Notes: generated by a model from the sequence alone, not told the origin. Numbered from the stretch's first letter, positions 39,877-48,297 are shown. The stretch: 64,000 bases of DNA from Sphingomonas sp. MA1305 (GCF_016107325.1 NZ_RCVT01000005.1:154704-218703); one strand, 5' to 3'. Made by a program: numbers and translations.

Positions 39877-41201
39877 TGCTTGGGCCATTGCCGGTGCCGC
39901 CGATCGATGACGTAGGGGTGGCTCTCGCCGGCGGCGTGCGAGAGATGATGCGCGTCATCGGCCGCGAGATCGCCGTGCTCGTGCGCGACGACATCGGGAT
40001 CGTTCGCCGGCCAGAGGAAGACGGCGGCGACGGTGCCGATCGCCGCGATGATCGCCATGCCGGTGAACGCGGCGGCCATGCCGACGCGCGCGCCGAGCTG
40101 TCCGACGAGCGGGTAGCAGATCAGCCAGCAGACGTGGCTGAGTGCGAATTGCGCGGCGAACAGGGCAGGGCGATCCTCGGCGTTGGCCGAGCGACGCAGC
40201 AGGCGACCCGAGGGCGTCACGTTGGACGAATAGGCGATCCCCATCACGAGCCAGCCGGCCAGGATGGCATACCAATAGGCGGAACCCGGGTTCATCGCGG
40301 CGCTGACCGCCGCCAGCGTCGCGAGCGCGAGCGTCAGGACGACCGCGCCGACCAGCATGACGGTGCGGTCCGCCACCCGGTCGAGGATGCGCGGCAGCGT
40401 CAGCGCCGCGGTGATCGAGCCGCCGCCGAAGGCGGCGAGCGTGAGCGCGACGTCGCGCTGGCTCAGCCCCATGCCACGCACGATCACGACGGTATTGACG
40501 ATCACCATCGCACTCGCGGCGGCGGCGGTGAGGGTCAGCGCGAGCAGCCCGCGCAGCCGCGGCGTCTTCAGGTAGATGCGTGTGCCGCGCGTGGTCTTGT
40601 CGTAGATCCCGCCCTGATCCTCGACCGGCTTCGGGCGCGGGAGCACGGTGGAAACGACGAGCAGCGCCGATGCGACGAAGCCGATCGCGGTCCCCGAAAA
40701 CAGCCAGTGGTAGCTCATCACCGTGAGCAGTCCGGCAGCCAGGATCGGGCTGGTCAGGCTCTCCATGTCGTAGGCGAGGCGGGAGAGCGAGAGTGCGCGC
40801 GTATAGTCGCGCTCTTCGGGCAGGACGTCGGGGATCGTCGCCTGGAAGGTCGGGGTGAACGCCGCCGACGCCGATTGCAGGACGAAGATCAGCACATAGA
40901 CCTGCCAGACCTGGTTCACGAACGGCAGGCAGATCGCGACCGCAGCCCGCACGACGTCCATGCCGACCAGCAGCGCGCGGCGCGGAACGCGATTGGCGAA
41001 GGCGCCGGCGATCGGCGCCACGCCGATATAGGCGACCATCTTGATCGCGAGCGCCGTGCCGAGGACCGCGCCGGCGCTGCCGCCCGCGATATCGTAGGCG
41101 AGCAGGCCGAGCGCGACCGTTGCGAGCCCCGTCCCGATCAGCGCGATGACCTGGGCGAGGAACAGGTGGCGATAGGTCCGGTTGGCGAGAACGCTCAGCA
41201 T
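39873..41201 (-). CDS. MFS exporter with His-rich tail (NreB-like)
   Basis: 442 aa, twelve membrane helices in the MFS pattern (first helix region ANRTYRHLFLAQVIALIGTGLA; GAFANRVPRRALL is the loop 2-3 motif). The C-terminal tail HEHGDLAADDAHHLSHAAGESHPY is His-rich, as in NreB-type Ni(II) exporters and related Co/Ni-resistance MFS proteins. The ATG at 41201 follows CGGAG. Its position between RcnA-like and CzcC genes supports a Ni/Co role (inferred). Confidence 0.82.
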   Translation of the reverse strand: MLSVLANRTYRHLFLAQVIALIGTGLATVALGLLAYDIAGGSAGAVLGTALAIKMVAYIGVAPIAGAFANRVPRRALLVGMDVVRAAVAICLPFVNQVWQVYVLIFVLQSASAAFTPTFQATIPDVLPEERDYTRALSLSRLAYDMESLTSPILAAGLLTVMSYHWLFSGTAIGFVASALLVVSTVLPRPKPVEDQGGIYDKTTRGTRIYLKTPRLRGLLALTLTAAAASAMVIVNTVVIVRGMGLSQRDVALTLAAFGGGSITAALTLPRILDRVADRTVMLVGAVVLTLALATLAAVSAAMNPGSAYWYAILAGWLVMGIAYSSNVTPSGRLLRRSANAEDRPALFAAQFALSHVCWLICYPLVGQLGARVGMAAAFTGMAIIAAIGTVAAVFLWPANDPDVVAHEHGDLAADDAHHLSHAAGESHPYVIDRRHRQWPKQ

Positions 41202-41250
41202 GGCTCGCACTCCGGCGCCGCAAGGGTGATTGCCGGACGGGCGGAGACGA

Positions 41251-41442
41251 TCATGACCGTCCCTCCCCGGCGGGTCGGGCGCCGAGCTTCGCCAGACGCT
41301 GCGGCAGACCGCTCACGATGCGTCGTGCGTCGCCGGGTCGCAGGTTGCGCCAGCGCCTGACTTCCTCGCGCGAGCGCCCGCACCCCCGGCACCATCCGGT
41401 GCGGGCGTCGAAACCGCACAGGTCGACACAGGGCGAGCGCAT
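41251..41442 (-). CDS. DUF1289 small cysteine protein
   Basis: 63 aa. MRSPCVDLCGFDARTGWCRGCGRS then EEVRRW is the DUF1289 pattern (SPC-x-x-x-C ... G-x-C-x-GC-x-R ... W), a short four-cysteine protein that probably binds zinc or a cluster. The ATG overlaps the stop of the RcnA-like gene (TGATG), so it belongs to the Ni/Co operon. Confidence 0.82.
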   Translation of the reverse strand: MRSPCVDLCGFDARTGWCRGCGRSREEVRRWRNLRPGDARRIVSGLPQRLAKLGARPAGEGRS

Positions 41443-42575
41443 CAGAGCGCACTGATCCGGTCGAGGCCGCTGATGCCCGAATAGGCCATGTAGCACGCGA
41501 TCACGAGCATGAGCCCCGCGGACGCGTACGGAGCCTTGCGCGCGAAGTCGCCGAACCCCGACCAGCGCTTCTGGATCTGATTGACGCTGAGCGAGGCGAT
41601 CACGCCGGCGCTGACCATCGTGACGGCCAGCCCGACGCTGAACGCACTGACCAGGACGACGCCGAGCGTCAGCCGCTTGAGCTGAAGGCAGAGCAGCAGC
41701 ACCGTCACGGCGGCGGGGCAGGGGATCAGCCCGCCGGTGAGGCCGAACAGCGCGATCTGCCCGGTCGTCACCTTCCGGTCGGCGAAGCGCTTGCTGATGT
41801 CGGCAGCATGGGCGCGCTCGTGCGCGTCCATATAGGCGGCGTCGCCGGTCACCTTGAGGCCGCTTTCGGGGGCATCGTGATCGTGCCCGCGGTCATGCTC
41901 GGCAAAGTCGAGATCGTAGTCGTGGCTGTGGCCACCATGGCCGAGCGATACGCGCGCCGCGAATTCGTGCGGCTCGGGGATCTCCTCGACGCTCTCGATG
42001 AAGTCGCCGCGGTCGACGAACCGGAAGGTCTGCGTGCGTCCGGGGCCGCGGTCGGTGGTGACGGTTACGTCCTCGGCCTTCCAGCCGCCCTTGGCGAAGC
42101 TCGCGCGCCAGCGCGGCGGCACGCCGTCCTCGAAGATCTCGAGGCGCATCGTGCCGTGCCCGGTGTCGATCGTGCGGACCTCGTCGGCGCCGTGATGATG
42201 GTGATGATGGTCGTGCGCCGCCTCCGCCTTCTGGTCGGCGCGGGTGCGCCAGATCATCCAGACGCCGATACCGAGCACGATCACCGCTGAGCCGAGCAGC
42301 AGATAGGGCTCGGTCGTCTCGGTGTTGATGCCGCTCCCGAGATACTGCCCGCCGAGCGCGATCGCCCAGACGATCGCGGTGTGGGACAGGGCGGCGCACA
42401 GACCGAGCAGGATCGCCTGACCCACGGTGCCGCGCACCGCGATGATGAAAGCGGCCATCATCGTCTTGGAATGACCCGGTTCCAGCCCGTGCAGAGCGCC
42501 GAGCAGCAGCGCGCTCGGGATGAACAGCCAGAGGTTGGTGCTGCCTTGTTGAACCAGGTCGGCGAAGGAGGTCAT
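41442..42575 (-). CDS. rcnA: RcnA-like nickel/cobalt exporter
   Basis: 377 aa. Helices 1-2 contain LHGLEPGHSKTMMAAF, the HGLEPGHSK signature of the NicO/RcnA family. A long His-rich cytoplasmic loop follows (DHHHHHHGAD and HGGHSHDYDLD), larger than in E. coli RcnA, then GLTGGLIPCPAAVTVLL and three more helices. A CsoR/RcnR-type repressor gene is divergent with two palindromic operators between. Ni(II)/Co(II) efflux is the family function. Confidence 0.92.
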   Translation of the reverse strand: MTSFADLVQQGSTNLWLFIPSALLLGALHGLEPGHSKTMMAAFIIAVRGTVGQAILLGLCAALSHTAIVWAIALGGQYLGSGINTETTEPYLLLGSAVIVLGIGVWMIWRTRADQKAEAAHDHHHHHHGADEVRTIDTGHGTMRLEIFEDGVPPRWRASFAKGGWKAEDVTVTTDRGPGRTQTFRFVDRGDFIESVEEIPEPHEFAARVSLGHGGHSHDYDLDFAEHDRGHDHDAPESGLKVTGDAAYMDAHERAHAADISKRFADRKVTTGQIALFGLTGGLIPCPAAVTVLLLCLQLKRLTLGVVLVSAFSVGLAVTMVSAGVIASLSVNQIQKRWSGFGDFARKAPYASAGLMLVIACYMAYSGISGLDRISAL

Positions 42576-42645
42576 GGGCGTTCCGAAAAGATCGGTCGGC
42601 CGGGAGAATCGAACCCACCGGCGACCTTCAAGTGGACCGCCCCAT

Positions 42646-42684
42646 ATCCCCCCGAGGGGATCGCGTCTATCCCCCACGGGGGAT
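42646..42684. promoter_or_regulatory. Tandem G/C-tract palindromes, RcnR/CsoR-type operators
   Basis: ATCCCCCCGAGGGGAT (42646-42661) and ATCCCCCACGGGGGAT (42669-42684) are two 16-bp sites whose centres are 23 bp apart, about two helical turns. AT-flanked C5-6/G4-5 tracts are the known recognition pattern of RcnR/CsoR-like repressors. They lie between rcnA and the repressor gene and could control both. Confidence 0.8.
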
Positions 42685-42722
42685 CATGGACATTTCATGC
42701 CGAGATATCCTACATCGGGGCC

Positions 42723-42992
42723 ATGGCCCACAACGCTCACACCAGCCATCCCGCGATCATCAAGCGCCTCAACCGCGCCGGCGGTCACCTTCGTAGCATC
42801 GTCGACATGATCGAAGCGGAACGCCCGTGCGTCGACATCGCGCAGCAGCTCCAGGCCGTCGAGAATGCGATCGCGAGCGCCAAGCGCGCGCTCATCAACG
42901 ATCATATCGACCATTGCCTCGTCCATGCCGAGGAAGGGGAGGGGCCGCAGCACGCGATCGACCAGTTCCGCGCGATCTCCAAATATTGGTAA
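42723..42992 (+). CDS. rcnR: CsoR/RcnR/FrmR-family metal-sensing repressor
   Basis: 89 aa, all-helical. His3, Cys36, His61 and His64 occupy positions equivalent to the RcnR metal ligands (N-terminal His, Cys35, His60, His64). KRLNRAGGHLRSIVDMIE is the helix 1 DNA-facing segment. The sequence NDHIDHC also resembles FrmR formaldehyde sensors, but the rcnA neighbour favours Ni/Co sensing. Repression of the divergent rcnA from the tandem palindromes is inferred. Confidence 0.88.
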   Translation: MAHNAHTSHPAIIKRLNRAGGHLRSIVDMIEAERPCVDIAQQLQAVENAIASAKRALINDHIDHCLVHAEEGEGPQHAIDQFRAISKYW

Positions 42993-43006
42993 CGTCGCGG
43001 CGGTCG

Positions 43007-43435
43007 TCAGCGGAGCAGGGCCCGCGCGAGCGCGCCATAATCGCTGGGATGAAGGCGATCGCGGCTCGGAAAGCGGGTGAGGTCGAGCACCTCGTCACCG
43101 AAGGTCGCCGCAACGCTCCGCACGATATAGGCGCGGGTTCGATCGTAGGGCAGGAGCCAGATGACCCGGGCGCTCGGCATCTTGGTGCGGACGCTCGCCA
43201 TCGCGGCGGAGACCACCGCCCGCCGGGTTGCCGCCGTCGTCTCGCCGAGATCGTCGTTGCTGCCCAGCGACAGGATCGCGGTGTCGTAGCGGCGCGGCGG
43301 TAGCACCCAACGCGCCATCGCCCTCGAGCCGGCGCCGGTCGCGGCCCGCACATCGCACGGGTGCGCAAGATGCGTGTTCACGGCGGCCCCGGCGCCGAGC
43401 GCGAGGCTATCACCGAAGAGGAGGCAGGCGAACAT
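43007..43435 (-). CDS. SGNH/GDSL hydrolase-like protein
   Basis: 142 aa. The N terminus LLFGDSLALGAGAAV has the GDSL block with its catalytic Ser; LSLGSNDDLG is block III with the Gly/Asn; DRLHPSDYG near the C terminus gives the Asp and His of block V. The protein is short for the family (about 180-200 aa), but all four blocks are present. AAGGAGC precedes the ATG. It is probably a small esterase or peptidoglycan-acting hydrolase. It is next to the transfer region. Confidence 0.78.
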   Translation of the reverse strand: MFACLLFGDSLALGAGAAVNTHLAHPCDVRAATGAGSRAMARWVLPPRRYDTAILSLGSNDDLGETTAATRRAVVSAAMASVRTKMPSARVIWLLPYDRTRAYIVRSVAATFGDEVLDLTRFPSRDRLHPSDYGALARALLR

Positions 43436-43544
43436 CGAAGCTCCTTAAACCGATCGCAACCGGGCTGCGGGCAGGGTGGCGGGGCGCGGCGGAACCGGAA
43501 GATAGCCGCGCGCGTAGGATCGCAAGAAGGCGGAGGTCTCGACC

Positions 43545-43811
43545 GTGGATCGTCTGACATCGCTCGAGTTGGCCAATTGGGGTGCCCTCTACCTCGCCAC
43601 GGGGCTCTGCTGCGCGCTGGCCGCGACGCTCGCCTCGGTCGTGCTCGCGCTCGCGCTCGCGCAGGAGCGGCCGTGGCGCGACATCCGCTCGCTGCGCGCC
43701 GCGGCATTGCTGCTCCCGCGTACCTGGTGGCGTTGGCAGAAGCTCTACCTTCTCTCGACGCCGGTCACGCTCGGCGTCGTCGGATCGTTCGCGCTGTCGC
43801 TTTCCTGGTAG
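43545..43811 (+). CDS. Small membrane protein of the transfer-region border
   Basis: 88 aa from a GTG with GGAGG upstream. There is an N-terminal membrane helix (GALYLATGLCCALAATLASVVLALAL) and a C-terminal helix (LYLLSTPVTLGVVGSFALSLSW) separated by a basic region. No family is recognised. It is convergent with the DUF1173-like gene. Confidence 0.5.
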   Translation: MDRLTSLELANWGALYLATGLCCALAATLASVVLALALAQERPWRDIRSLRAAALLLPRTWWRWQKLYLLSTPVTLGVVGSFALSLSW

Positions 43812-43816
43812 GGCGA

Positions 43817-45109
43817 TCACAAGTCGAGGCCCGCTGCTAGAAGGTCTCCCACCTGCCCGCGGGTGATGTGCTCCTCGGCGATCTCGATGACCGGAACGAC
43901 ATCGCGCAGCGGCGCCAGCGCCGCCCTGCGCATCGCGAGGCGCTCGCCGGTTGGCTTGCCGAGCGCCTCGATCGCGACGAGCTTGATCTCCCCGGTAAGC
44001 CGCGAGCGCGCTTCGACGAGGAAATCGGGGCGACAGCTGCCGAGCGGGGTCAGTCGGTCGAAGATCGGTTTCTCGAGGACGAGGTCGATGCCGGCCCGGT
44101 CGAGCGAGCGCCGGGCGGCGAGCAGCGCCTTGATCGCCTGCCGCTCGAACGCGGTGTCGACCGGGATGAAGCGATGGCCCGAGTAGATCGGCTGCGCGTA
44201 GGCCCGGAGCGGCGCGTAGCCGTGCGCCTCGGGATATTCGCCGACCACCACGATCACGAGGAACGGCCCGTCGATCGGGTTGGCGCGCGTCGACGGCGAC
44301 TGGATCCGGTTCGCGATCCGGACGGGATCGCCGCCCGACACGACGATCTCCGAACCCCGGAAGCTGGTGGCGAAGAGCGTGATGAAGCCCTGCGGTGCAT
44401 GCCCCGCGGGCCAGCGATCCGCGAGCGCGCGGAGCGTGGCGAACGTCCGCCGACCATGGAGCGCAGCGGCATGCGTCCAGAGCACTCGCCCGAGCTCGAT
44501 CCCCGGCGCCACCTCGACCCGCGCCGCTGCGGTCGCCAGCCGCCGGAACTGGTCGCCGATCGCCGTCTCGCGTTCGTCGGCGAGCGGCGAGCAGCGGTTG
44601 AGCCCGGCATTGTCGAGCAGCCGCCATAACAGGCGCGCGAGCCGCGGGATCGATGCCTGCCGGGTGCGATCGTCGCTCGCGGTCTCGTCGGGTCGCTGCG
44701 CCAGCTTCTCCGGCGCGGGCTTCAGCACCTCGAACCAACCGTCGGGCGGGTCGGCCGGCGCGTCGGGATGGCGGACCTCGCTCAGGCGGTGCGTGACCTG
44801 ATCGCGGAAGAAGGGGCAATCTGCCTGGTGCTCGGGTCGCTTCGCGCTGGTCAGGCGGCGGAGGTAGTAGGTCTCCGCTTCCGAGAGGAACGCCGGCGTC
44901 AGGATCGGCGGCGGCACATCGCCGGCGAGGCAGTCGCATGCGATCCAGCGCGCCCCGATCCGGGCTTGCTGCACGAGCGCGATGCCTGCCTCCTCGTCGT
45001 CGCGCGTTCCCCGCCCGACATACCAGCGGACCAGCGCCGCGCGCAGGACATCCGGGAGCTCGATCCGCCCCGCGCCGGTCCCATCGCTATCCCGTCGGAC
45101 CAGCCACAT
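43817..45109 (-). CDS. DUF1173-like plasmid protein
   Basis: 430 aa from the ATG at 45109, preceded by GGGAGGCGGGG. The N-terminal third has several cysteines (IACDCLAGDVPPPILTPA, HQADCPFF). The C-terminal part, SCRPDFLVEARSRLTGEIKL followed by VAIEALG, has a PD-(D/E)-x-K-like layout. Both features fit DUF1173 proteins, common on sphingomonad plasmids and of unknown function. A nuclease role is only suggested by the motif. It is divergent from the lytic transglycosylase. Confidence 0.65.
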   Translation of the reverse strand: MWLVRRDSDGTGAGRIELPDVLRAALVRWYVGRGTRDDEEAGIALVQQARIGARWIACDCLAGDVPPPILTPAFLSEAETYYLRRLTSAKRPEHQADCPFFRDQVTHRLSEVRHPDAPADPPDGWFEVLKPAPEKLAQRPDETASDDRTRQASIPRLARLLWRLLDNAGLNRCSPLADERETAIGDQFRRLATAAARVEVAPGIELGRVLWTHAAALHGRRTFATLRALADRWPAGHAPQGFITLFATSFRGSEIVVSGGDPVRIANRIQSPSTRANPIDGPFLVIVVVGEYPEAHGYAPLRAYAQPIYSGHRFIPVDTAFERQAIKALLAARRSLDRAGIDLVLEKPIFDRLTPLGSCRPDFLVEARSRLTGEIKLVAIEALGKPTGERLAMRRAALAPLRDVVPVIEIAEEHITRGQVGDLLAAGLDL

Positions 45110-45217
45110 GACTCGCCCCGCCTCCCTTTCGCGCAAAGTCTCGATCGACCTTTCCGCGCTTGACAAGCGATTTCTCGACGGACCGACTGGTCCTGTGAAC
45201 GCTCGGGGAGGGCCACC

Positions 45218-46168
45218 ATGCCGATGAAATCGTCCATTCTCCTGGTCGGACTGATCGTCGCGGCCGCACCGGCAGCGGCCCGGACGCATATCGCGCACCG
45301 GCCGGTGCGGACGGTTCAGCTGATCTCGATGACGCCGCCGCCGCCAACGTCCGACGCGCCGGCCGACGTCGGCTCGGGCGACGCCGCGCCGGAGCCGATG
45401 GCGGCTCCGCCGCCGGGCTTCCAGACCCACGACCTCAGCCGGCGCTGGGTCGAGTTCCAGATGGCGCAGCGCCTGCAGGGCAGCGCGCCTGCCGTGGCGG
45501 CGGCGGGCGATCCGTTCAGGGTGCAGGAGCGTGCGAGCCTCACCGGCACCGTACCAGGCGTCTCGCTTGCCGTGGTCGGCATCCCCGGCTGGATGCAGGC
45601 GGTGACCATGCCTGCCGTGTCGAGCACCAGCTTCGCGCCGGGGTGCGACGCTCGGCCCTATCGGCCGAGCGGATTTCTCGCGGTCGGCGCCGAGGCCCGT
45701 CGGCTGAACTTCTACGGCATGATGAGCCGGATCGCGTGCGACTACGGCCTGCCGGTCGGGCTGTTCGACGCGATGATCATCCGCGAGAGCCGCTACGATC
45801 CCGTCGTCGTCTCGCCCAAGAAGGCGTTCGGCCTGACCCAGCTCATGCCGGGCACCGCCGCCGAGCTCGGGGTCGACCGCTACGATGTGATGCAGAACCT
45901 GCGCGGCGGCGCGCGCTATCTGCGCAGCCAGCTCGATCGCTTCGGCCAATATCATCTCGCGCTCGCGGCCTATAATGCCGGTCCGGGCCGGGTGCGTGGT
46001 GCGGTTCCTGCGATCCCGGAGACGCGGGCCTATGTCGACGATATCCTGCGCAATTGGGGCCGGCTGAGCGGCTTCGAGCAGTCGGTCGCCGCGCGCCGGC
46101 TGACGAGCGACGTGACGGCGTCGCGGGCGAACCTCGCGCGCTCGGCGACGCTGCTGGCCTTCCGTTAG
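45218..46168 (+). CDS. Lytic transglycosylase (SLT domain), conjugation-associated
   Basis: 316 aa with a signal peptide (SSILLVGLIVAAAPAAA). A proline-rich linker leads to an SLT domain from about residue 165. The catalytic Glu is residue 190 in IIRESRYDP, followed by KKAFGLTQLMPGTA, NLRGGARYL and LALAAYNAGPGRV, the standard SLT motifs. The product locally opens peptidoglycan for the transfer channel, as do VirB1/TrbN proteins, and lies 1.5 kb before the tra genes. Confidence 0.9.
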   Translation: MPMKSSILLVGLIVAAAPAAARTHIAHRPVRTVQLISMTPPPPTSDAPADVGSGDAAPEPMAAPPPGFQTHDLSRRWVEFQMAQRLQGSAPAVAAAGDPFRVQERASLTGTVPGVSLAVVGIPGWMQAVTMPAVSSTSFAPGCDARPYRPSGFLAVGAEARRLNFYGMMSRIACDYGLPVGLFDAMIIRESRYDPVVVSPKKAFGLTQLMPGTAAELGVDRYDVMQNLRGGARYLRSQLDRFGQYHLALAAYNAGPGRVRGAVPAIPETRAYVDDILRNWGRLSGFEQSVAARRLTSDVTASRANLARSATLLAFR

Positions 46169-46172
46169 CGGC

Positions 46173-46718
46173 TTAGAAGGAGAAAGGGTCCGAACTCGCC
46201 GACATGCGGGCGCGGCGTTCCAGGATCTGACCGATCTCCTGCACCATCCGGTTGACGACGGCACTCTGGAAATAGGTGCCCCACTCCTGGCGGATCTCCG
46301 AGCCGTCCATCCCGTCGAGGTCGTGGAGCGCTGCGATCAGCCGCTGCGGAAGACCGCGGAAGAGGGTGGACAGCATCACCGCGAGTTTCGCGAAGCGTTC
46401 GTCCTGCGCGATGGCGAGATCGTCGTTCAGCTCGACCGCGACCATCGCCTCGAACGGATCGATGTCGAGGGCGCGGAGCAGCGCCTGGAACTCGGCCAAC
46501 GTCATCGGATGCCGTTTCGACGCATCGCGATGGAGGATGCGACCGAGGCGCGCCCGATTGACGCGCGATTTGAGCTCGAGTGCGCGGAGGCTCAGATGCT
46601 GAGCCTCCATTTCGTGCTGGATGAGCGACACATAACCCACCCAGCGATCTTCGACGCGGGAACACCCGTCCGCGTCGTCAACGCGGAGAGGTTCCTGCGC
46701 CCACGCTACGGACGCCAT
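46173..46718 (-). CDS. XRE-like HTH regulator before the tra operon
   Basis: 181 aa. Residues about 33-90 (LIQHEMEAQHLSLRALELKSRVNRARLGRILHRD, quoted as HLSLRALELKSRVNRARLGRILH) have the five-helix XRE/Cro pattern and then PMTLAEFQALLRALDID, typical of the last helices. The C-terminal half is a helical oligomerisation-like region. It is convergent with the transglycosylase gene. A TATAAA -10 box and a dyad lie upstream, so autoregulation is possible. It could regulate transfer (inferred). Confidence 0.65.
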   Translation of the reverse strand: MASVAWAQEPLRVDDADGCSRVEDRWVGYVSLIQHEMEAQHLSLRALELKSRVNRARLGRILHRDASKRHPMTLAEFQALLRALDIDPFEAMVAVELNDDLAIAQDERFAKLAVMLSTLFRGLPQRLIAALHDLDGMDGSEIRQEWGTYFQSAVVNRMVQEIGQILERRARMSASSDPFSF

Positions 46719-46759
46719 GATTACCCCCGGACCGATTCGGCCTCAAAGGTAACCAACAG

Positions 46760-46785
46760 GCTCAAGATCGAGCAACAATTTTATA
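46760..46785 (-). promoter_or_regulatory. Promoter -10 and dyad for the XRE-like gene
   Basis: On the minus strand TATAAA (complement of 46780-46785) sits in an AT-rich island, with TTCCGT 18 bp upstream as a weak -35. The dyad GCTC-N6-GAGC (46760-46773) lies just downstream, over the expected transcription start, a typical repressor position. The rest of the 97-nt gap (46719-46815) shows nothing else clear. Confidence 0.45.
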
Positions 46786-46815
46786 CATCCAGATCGGACG
46801 ATAACGGAAACGTAA

Positions 46816-47277
46816 CTATCTGATCGGGATCGGCTTCGCCGAGTCGTCTCCGCCCGGCACGGCGCCGCCTTGCGCTGAACTGCTGTCTGCTTCGAGGCGC
46901 TCCAGCATCCGCGCGGCGGCGCGTTCGACCGCGTAATCGAAGAGCAGCGCCGACAGCGCATCGGCAGCGCTCGCCTCCATCGCCAGCTCGGCGGCGAGCC
47001 AGGCGCGCGCCTTCGCGAGGCAGTCGGCGGCGGCTGGCGACAGGTCGAGGTCGATGCGGATGACGCCGGCGCTGGGCACCGCGGCGAAATGGGCCTGCAA
47101 CGTCGCCCGTTCGTGCCGTCGCAGCGACAGGAGAAAGGTGCGGCGGCGCGCTTCGACGAGCATTGCCAGCGAGGAAAGCGCGACGACCTCGTTCGAGTGG
47201 AGCCGGACCCCCTCGGTCACGAGCCGGAACAGCGGTTCGGAGACTTCGATCATTCGAGCGGTGCGGAACGCTGGCAT
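46816..47277 (-). CDS. Hypothetical protein upstream of the XRE-like gene
   Basis: 153 aa from the ATG at 47277, with AGAGG upstream. The sequence SNEVVALSSLAMLVEARRRTFLLSLRRHERATL has a helix-rich, basic character, and DLSPAAADCLAKARAWLAAELAMEAS resembles ribbon-helix-helix partner proteins only loosely. No family is recognised. The divergent side is the long leader of the tra operon. Confidence 0.55.
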   Translation of the reverse strand: MPAFRTARMIEVSEPLFRLVTEGVRLHSNEVVALSSLAMLVEARRRTFLLSLRRHERATLQAHFAAVPSAGVIRIDLDLSPAAADCLAKARAWLAAELAMEASAADALSALLFDYAVERAAARMLERLEADSSSAQGGAVPGGDDSAKPIPIR

Positions 47278-47628
47278 CCGACCTCTTTCACCTGGACGTT
47301 GCTGCGCGACCCGCCGTCGCGCCGTGATGCGCGCCACCGCGCGCGACTCGATCGGACGGTGCGGAACCTATGCAGGCTTCGACCGCGCGGCAATGTCTCG
47401 CTCGTGGCGCCGAGCGTCACGGATCCGGGACGCCTTGTCACTCTGGTGATGCGGAATGGGCCGTGGCCGGGACGGGCGTCTCGCATGGGAGCGACGCAAC
47501 GCGGGTCGATCTGCATAAAGCGCCTCGAACCGAAAGGTTCCGCCGGGTTTCGCATTGTTGGCTCCCGGATCGCGGCGCCAACTCTCCTTGGGCGCGGACA
47601 GGCCGCGCCTCCAATCAGGGAGGCATCA
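47278..47628 (+). other. 351-nt intergenic region upstream of the tra operon
   Basis: There is no gene here. The clearest structure is a GNRA hairpin GAACC-GAAA-GGTTC at 47527-47540, about 90 nt before the pilin gene. TGCATAAAG at 47512-47520 could be an extended -10 element, but no matching -35 was found. This region is expected to hold the tra promoter and its operators. The ribosome site AGGGAGG precedes the pilin start. Confidence 0.4.
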
Positions 47629-47949
47629 ATGCAAACCTTGCTGAGGCAGGGCACGCGCATGGAAACGGCGGTCTTCGCGCTCGCCGTTCTCCTGTTCGCG
47701 CTCTTGTGGTTCGCGGGGCCGGCCTATGCCGGTGCCGACACCACCTTCAACACGGCACTGACCAAGTTCTCCGACTTCCTCGAAGGGTCGGGCGGCAAGG
47801 TCATCACCGTGCTGTCGCTCGCGGGCGGTATCGTCGCGCTGGCGTCGGGCCGCTTCTCCATGGGCCAGATCGCGATCCCGGTCGGCGTCGGTGTCGGCGC
47901 CGGGACGGGCATTCCGATCGTCACCTCGACGGTGACGGCGACGATCTGA
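47629..47949 (+). CDS. traA: F-type pilin precursor (TraA-like)
   Basis: 106 aa. A long signal region ends in GPAYA; the mature subunit (about 67 aa) has two hydrophobic helices: FSDFLEGSGGKVITVLSLAGGIVALASG and a second around IAIPVGVGVGAGTGIPIV, with a basic or polar loop between. This is the form of TraA/VirB2-type pilins. It is the first gene of the tra operon and is directly followed by traL. Assignment rests on size, topology and position. Confidence 0.8.
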   Translation: MQTLLRQGTRMETAVFALAVLLFALLWFAGPAYAGADTTFNTALTKFSDFLEGSGGKVITVLSLAGGIVALASGRFSMGQIAIPVGVGVGAGTGIPIVTSTVTATI

Positions 47950-48005
47950 CGCAACGGAACGGGCCGGACGGGGTGGCAGCCCCGCGCCGGACCTGGGGGT
48001 GGTGA

Positions 48006-48296
48006 ATGGCAGGCGACAAGTACGCGATCCCGTCTCATCTGGATGATCCCGAGCTGATCGGGCTGTGGACCCTGGATGAGTTCCTGGCGATGGTTTGCCC
48101 CTTCGTCTGGGGGATCATGACCCAGCACATTCTCGTCGGCATGGTGATGGCATTCACCGGCTGGTGGGGACTGAAGAAAGCCAAGGCTGGTCGTGCCGCG
48201 TCCTGGTTGCTGCATCTCGCCTATTGGCATCTTCCGGCCGGCTTCACCGGTCTGAAGGCCACGCCACCCTCCTACCTTCGATTGATGGCGGGGTGA
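48006..48296 (+). CDS. traL: TraL conjugal transfer protein
   Basis: 96 aa. IPSHLDDPELIGLWTLDEF near the start is the TraL family opening, followed by two membrane helices (FLAMVCPFVWGIMTQHILVGM; quoted in part). YLRLMAG at the end is also typical. TraL is an inner-membrane pilus-assembly component equivalent to VirB3. The start is followed in order by traE and traK. Confidence 0.92.
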   Translation: MAGDKYAIPSHLDDPELIGLWTLDEFLAMVCPFVWGIMTQHILVGMVMAFTGWWGLKKAKAGRAASWLLHLAYWHLPAGFTGLKATPPSYLRLMAG

Positions 48297-48297
48297 C

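Noticed and set aside
43817..46264. 815-codon minus-strand frame extending the DUF1173-like gene over the transglycosylase
   Set aside because: The extension is antisense to the SLT gene and lacks similarity to DUF1173; the ATG at 45109 with GGGAGGCGGGG is the real start.
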